This document shows positions 18,858 through 22,043 of a stretch of DNA of 22,043 nucleotides, in pieces. The notes beneath the pieces are model-generated. The model made no database searches and was not told where the DNA came from. It saw nothing but the letters and a program-made list of their open reading frames with translations. Position 1 is the stretch's first letter. The number at the start of each line of letters is the position of its first letter. The stretch covers positions 1 through 22,043 of the forward strand of contig FLMG01003828.1 in the NCBI GenBank assembly GCA_900088475.1, written 5' to 3'. The translations under genes and the position numbers were made by a program. This stretch comes from Hyphochytrium catenoides. Taxonomy: Eukaryota > Sar > Hyphochytriomycetes > Hyphochytriales > Hyphochytriaceae.

Positions 18858-18930
18858 ATAGACGCATAAAGTTCTGCTGTCTGGGTGTTCAAGCAAGTAA
18901 GACGCAAGTGCGCCAGCCTGAGCAATAATA
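18858..18930 (+). repeat. Dispersed direct repeat, copy B (5' flank of the 18972 gene)
   Basis: Second copy of the 17466-17545 sequence, without the extra ACGTGTGCA. It ends about 40 bases before the ATG of the secreted-protein gene and may be part of its 5' UTR. An in-frame GTG at 18885 would lengthen the protein through this repeat, but no signal peptide would then be at the N-terminus. Confidence 0.85.
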
Positions 18931-18971
18931 GCAGAAGAAAGGTTGATAACATTTCTGCATCATCATCACTC

Positions 18972-20030
18972 ATGGCGACTGCCGCCAGGCCGTTCTATTA
19001 CTACCTAGGTACTCTCCTTCTCGTCTTAACCCTGACCTGTGTGGCCAGCAGTGGTGTGGCTATCTCCTCCATCAGAGGGCATCAGCAACAAAAACAAATT
19101 GTGGCGAACGAAAGGGACGAAGTGCTTGTTGTGGCAGAAGACGGAAGGGTGCTAAATGACCCCAAAACGACGGGTTTGACAACCGCGCCGGCCCGGTACG
19201 ACGATGACGACGACACAGAAGAAGATGGAGAACTACAACCAGGGCATCAGCACAATACATTGCCTTTACAATCCGCTGCTTCTATTCCTCATGATGGAAG
19301 ACAACCACAACACCAGCTCCGTGGCCTCTCTGATGGTCTCCCTGATTTGTCACTGTGGAATATTTGCTGGAAAGCACAGCGAGGTAGCCGTAGAGACGAT
19401 GAATGGCGCGTCTACTTCGGACCATGTGAAGAAAGCCTAGGTCAGATGAGCTATTCTGATAAAAAGTTGGTTCAATGGGTCGGAACTCCAGAGTGTGCGT
19501 TTGGAGACAAGGGAGCACCTCAAACAGAGTATGGTGGCACCTTAAGAATCACTAAACCTTGGAAGAAAGCTAAAAGGCAACGCGCGTGGCTAGCCTCAAG
19601 GGAGAACTCAGTGACTGCTCCAACGAAAGAGGATAATGGCGTCTCGTACCTCTTCGGTTTGCCGGCCGCCATACGACGTAGATGTTATCAGACAAGACTA
19701 TGGGAGGTGGATGGTGATAAACTTCCAAAATGGAATAACAATCTTCCGAACAGTGGCGTCGACGCAATCAAGAACATACTGACAGCGGCGTGGAGCCGTA
19801 GATATGGTCCCAACTACTTGGGCCCGAAGGAGATGGAAAGACTAGACCCCAAGTCCATCGATGAGTATCTTAAGCTCGTCATCTTCCCTCAAATCTGCCA
19901 TCATGCACTGGTCTTGGATCGCAGCGTTAGTGAGAAGGAAAGGCTGCTGGGTTACGACGGCAAATGGTACAGAATAAGTGAAGGCGGCTTTCAGGGAGGC
20001 TGCGAGTTCTTTGATAATCGTCCTCAGTAA
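18972..20030 (+). CDS. Secreted cysteine-containing protein, two R-X-L motifs
   Basis: An intact 352-residue frame from ATG to TAA. This ATG is chosen over an upstream in-frame GTG because it places a signal peptide at the N-terminus: MATAARPFYYYLGTLLLVLTL, cut near residue 25-30. A long polar propeptide-like region follows, with R-V-L at 59-61, an acidic run (YDDDDDTEEDGE, about 76-87), a His/Gln-rich stretch and R-G-L at 117-119. From about 125 the protein is a compact, Trp-rich domain (LWNICWK, EWRVYFGPCEE, QWVGTPECAFG, IRRRCYQTRLWEVDGDKLP, FPQICHH, GGFQGGCEFF). It has six cysteines, at 132, 152, 175, 238, 309 and 344, enough for three disulfides. I do not recognise this domain. Processing at R-X-L would release residues 120-352 as the mature protein. 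The only cysteine before that is inside the signal peptide, consistent with this view. Function is unknown. Confidence 0.82.
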   Translation: MATAARPFYYYLGTLLLVLTLTCVASSGVAISSIRGHQQQKQIVANERDEVLVVAEDGRVLNDPKTTGLTTAPARYDDDDDTEEDGELQPGHQHNTLPLQSAASIPHDGRQPQHQLRGLSDGLPDLSLWNICWKAQRGSRRDDEWRVYFGPCEESLGQMSYSDKKLVQWVGTPECAFGDKGAPQTEYGGTLRITKPWKKAKRQRAWLASRENSVTAPTKEDNGVSYLFGLPAAIRRRCYQTRLWEVDGDKLPKWNNNLPNSGVDAIKNILTAAWSRRYGPNYLGPKEMERLDPKSIDEYLKLVIFPQICHHALVLDRSVSEKERLLGYDGKWYRISEGGFQGGCEFFDNRPQ

Positions 20031-20239
20031 AGGTGGACGATGTCTGTGTATAGTACTGGAGATAGCGCCGCCACTACCGGGGCCGGAGCTAACTATTATG
20101 AATACATTAATCGTGATAGTGTCTAAGCTTTGACTATCTTCCTCTCGCTTATTCCTTGGATCTTCTACGTCTGTCTGAGAGGCTTCAGGGCAGTTCTATG
20201 AAGAAAAGACAACCTATTAGGGCTTGTTACCGTTCTTTA

Positions 20240-20252
20240 CGTGTGTTATTCT

Positions 20253-20298
<46 letters not shown>

Positions 20299-20790
20299 CT
20301 TTTTTTTTTTTTCTTTTGTTGTGTTCCCCTTCCTCTCTCTTTCCTAGTCGTCTGTCCGTCTTTATCTCCATCTTTGCGTCGGTGTCTCTTCGGCCTCTCT
20401 CTTCCTCTCTCTTCCTCTCAAACAGTCTCTCGCTCTGTGTCCTCTTTCTATCTCTTTGCCTCTCTCTATTCTGTCTTCCTCGCTCTCTGTCTCTCTCTCT
20501 CTCTATCTGTTCATCTTCTCGGTCTCTCGTCAATCCCTTCTTTCTCTCACCCCTCTCTCTCTCTCGTCCTAGTCTCTGTGTCTATCTTTTCTCCATTTAG
20601 GGGTCTCTCTGTTTATCCCCCTCCGTTTTTCTTTGTTGCTCCCTTTGTCTTTCTCACTCTTTTCTCCGTCTCCTCAGTCCCACTACTCTTTACTCTCCCA
20701 TATAAACCTCTTCTCTCTCTCTCTCCGTTTATCTCTCTCTTCTCCCTCTCTGTCTCTTCTCACACTCTCATCTCTCTCCCTCTCCAGTTC
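20240..20790 (+). repeat. Long polypyrimidine tract with (CT)19 core
   Basis: A perfect (CT)n run at about 20257-20294 leads into a T-rich run and then roughly 500 bases of strongly pyrimidine-biased CT-rich DNA. A frame of 302 codons crosses it only because CT repeats lack stops in most frames. Its tail, after 20790, is treated separately. Confidence 0.85.
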
Positions 20791-21132
20791 AAGCTTCACA
20801 TGCAGGAGGCCTCAGCAGGTAAGATATTGTGGGGCCAAAGGACGAAGAAAGAGCAAACCGATAGCGGCGTCCTCTCAGAAGTAATCGAAGAAGGAGAGCC
20901 TGATGTTATATATATAGACACTGCTGCGGCCTTCTGGATGAGCATAATGCTGCTCTCCCAAGCGCTCCCACCGCTGCCCTTGGGCCTTCTTCATCCTGCT
21001 TTCTTCTTCCTCATCAGTTCGTCATTTTGCTACAGGCACCATCTCATCATTAGAGTACACAGTAGACCAGGAAATATTACGAAGAGGGAAAGGAGAGAGA
21101 GAGAGAGAGAGAGAGGAAGAAGAAGAACGTAA
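20788..21132 (+). other. Non-repeat island with splice-like signals, gene not established
   Basis: Between the CT tract and the next GA tract lies ordinary-complexity DNA. The frame open here reads MQEASAGKILWGQRTKKEQT, SEVIEEGEPDVIYIDTAAAF and a Leu/Phe-rich hydrophobic stretch, which has some coding character. A strong acceptor-like TCTCCAG ends at 20787 and a consensus donor CAG|GTAAGA follows at 20819, bounding 31 bases. Because the acceptor context is supplied by the microsatellite, this may be coincidence. Confidence 0.2.
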
Positions 21133-21334
21133 GGGCGAGGAGAGAGAGAAAAAGAAGGAAAGCGGGCACATGAATGACTAGCCAACCACGAAGACAGGTG
21201 ACTCTCTTGTCATCTTGGAAGAAAGGCTCTCGCTGAAGAAAAAATGCGGGAACAACATTAGTGCTGACGAGCAAGAAGGAAGATAAACTGCTCCGAAAGA
21301 AGGAGAGGAAGAGATATATATAGAGAGAGTTAGT

Positions 21335-21382
<48 letters not shown>
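21085..21382. repeat. GA microsatellites flanking an AT/GA-rich stretch
   Basis: (GA)n runs at about 21093-21115 and 21336-21382, the latter almost 50 bases of perfect GA. They are the strand complement of the CT run at 20257-20294, so the two could pair as inverted repeats. Confidence 0.9.
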
Positions 21383-21387
<5 letters not shown>

Positions 21388-21660
21388 CCATTTTGAAGGG
21401 ACTTTAAGCATCACACTAACAATCTTCATAGATGACGATGGTATATATCACGTAAACGCCGGGCAGGCGGACGAAGAGGAAGAAGAGAAGAGAGTTAGAG
21501 AATGAGGGGACGGCAAGTGCTACCGGGAAAGTGAAGAAAGAGGAGAGACTAGATAAGAGAGAGGCTTGGAGGGGGAAGGAGCAGCAGTGATGAGCTAAGT
21601 TCATCAGGTGCTGGAGGCGCTCAGGCTTTTCTCTTAGTTCTCACCCCTTTCTTCTCACTA
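21383..21660. other. Purine-rich intergenic DNA, no gene supported
   Basis: The minus-strand frame 21416-21604 is Ser/Leu/Phe-rich because of purine bias in the plus strand. Nothing else is recognised. Confidence 0.4.
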
Positions 21661-22043
21661 CTTCTCTCTCGCACGCTCTCTCTCTCTCTCTCTTGCTCTG
21701 TCCCTCTCCTGGTCGATCGCTATGTCTTCCTTCCGCTCTCTCTCTCGCCCGTTCCTCCCGGTCAACCTTTTTCTGTCTCGTGTCTCTTCTCTTTAATACT
21801 CTTCATTTGCTGTTCCCTCTCCTCGCTTCAGCCTATATTCTAACCCCAGCTAAAGCAGCACCTCCATCACCAATAAGCACAGAGTCTCTCTTCTAAGGAC
21901 AACTTTCCTATTCCCACTCTTCTCTCTTTTAGACAGACTTCTCAATTTGTCTTTGCCTCTGTTCTTTCTCTCCTCGCCCAACGCGCGTGTACAAACCTAC
22001 AATGTTCCTCTCTCTCTCTCTCTCTCTCTCTCTTCCCCCTCTC
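21661..22043 (+). repeat. CT-rich tracts to the window edge
   Basis: (CT)n at 21676-21693 and at about 22008-22032, with pyrimidine-biased DNA between. The Ser/Leu/Pro-rich frame at 21693-21896 is regarded as a repeat product. The terminal CT run is cut by the window end. Confidence 0.85.

Noticed and set aside
18885-18971. GTG upstream extension of the 352-residue protein
   Set aside because: It would bury the signal peptide behind 29 basic residues and run through a duplicated non-coding repeat. The ATG at 18972 is preferred.
2005-20030. RXLR-type host-targeting effector motif
   Set aside because: Only L-R-[GA]-L is present. None has the full R-x-L-R with a downstream dEER, so the R-X-L processing motif is the better description.
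20224-21132. 302-codon plus-strand open frame
   Set aside because: Two thirds is Ser/Leu translation of the CT repeat. CT dinucleotides have no stops in most frames, so length is not evidence of coding.
1-22043. tRNA, rRNA, CRISPR array or bacterial-type operon
   Set aside because: No convincing T-loop with acceptor pairing, no rRNA core sequence and no regularly spaced repeats were found. Gene layout and intron are eukaryotic.

Overview
The window looks like nuclear DNA of a unicellular eukaryote, most likely a stramenopile alga and possibly a diatom. The reasons are: a GT-AG intron with a pyrimidine-rich acceptor; non-LTR retroelement remains; a eukaryotic Crypton/DIRS-type tyrosine recombinase; short interstitial TTAGGG/CCCTAA telomere-like repeats; long CT/GA microsatellites; and three secreted-protein genes that each carry an R-X-L tripeptide downstream of a signal peptide. 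R-X-L is a known propeptide-processing motif of diatom biosilica and cell-wall proteins. The lineage is inferred, and no marker gene in the window proves it. Gene density is low: three convincing protein genes in 22 kb.

Layout. 1-235 is a CT-rich microsatellite. 236-2004 has no supported gene. 2005-2844 (minus) is a two-exon gene for a secreted Gly/Ser/Asn-rich protein of 214 residues. 2845-4190 is non-coding with a GA tract and a four-unit telomere-like repeat. 4190-5560 (minus) holds two tandem, decayed 3'-end copies of a non-LTR retroelement. They keep a restriction-like-endonuclease-like domain, an acidic C-terminal tail and a CTT-rich 3' UTR. In the upstream copy a deletion is filled by two telomere units. 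6372-7376 (minus) is an intact single-exon gene for a 334-residue secreted protein with a silk-like Ala/Ser/Gly domain and an unrecognised C-terminal domain.

7377-12419 has no well-supported gene. 12423-13250 (plus) is the catalytic part of a tyrosine recombinase, probably a truncated Crypton/DIRS-like remnant. Twelve bases after its stop a short 5'-truncated copy of the same retroelement tail begins (13262-13495). 14801-15756 (minus) shows frame-shifting, degenerate coding character. 16170-16487 (plus) has one open frame that could be an exon. 17570-17800 (minus) is another retroelement tail. 18972-20030 (plus) is a third secreted protein of 352 residues with six cysteines in the mature part. 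A roughly 75 bp sequence just upstream of it is duplicated about 1.4 kb further away. From 20.25 kb to the end the DNA is dominated by polypyrimidine and polypurine tracts.

The coherent biological theme is three separate secreted proteins with signal peptide, short propeptide and R-X-L, of which two are low-complexity, silk- or matrix-like. They would act outside the cell or in a mineralising or secretory compartment. The rest is a repeat landscape recording LINE-like insertions, one recombinase remnant and telomere-repeat insertions.
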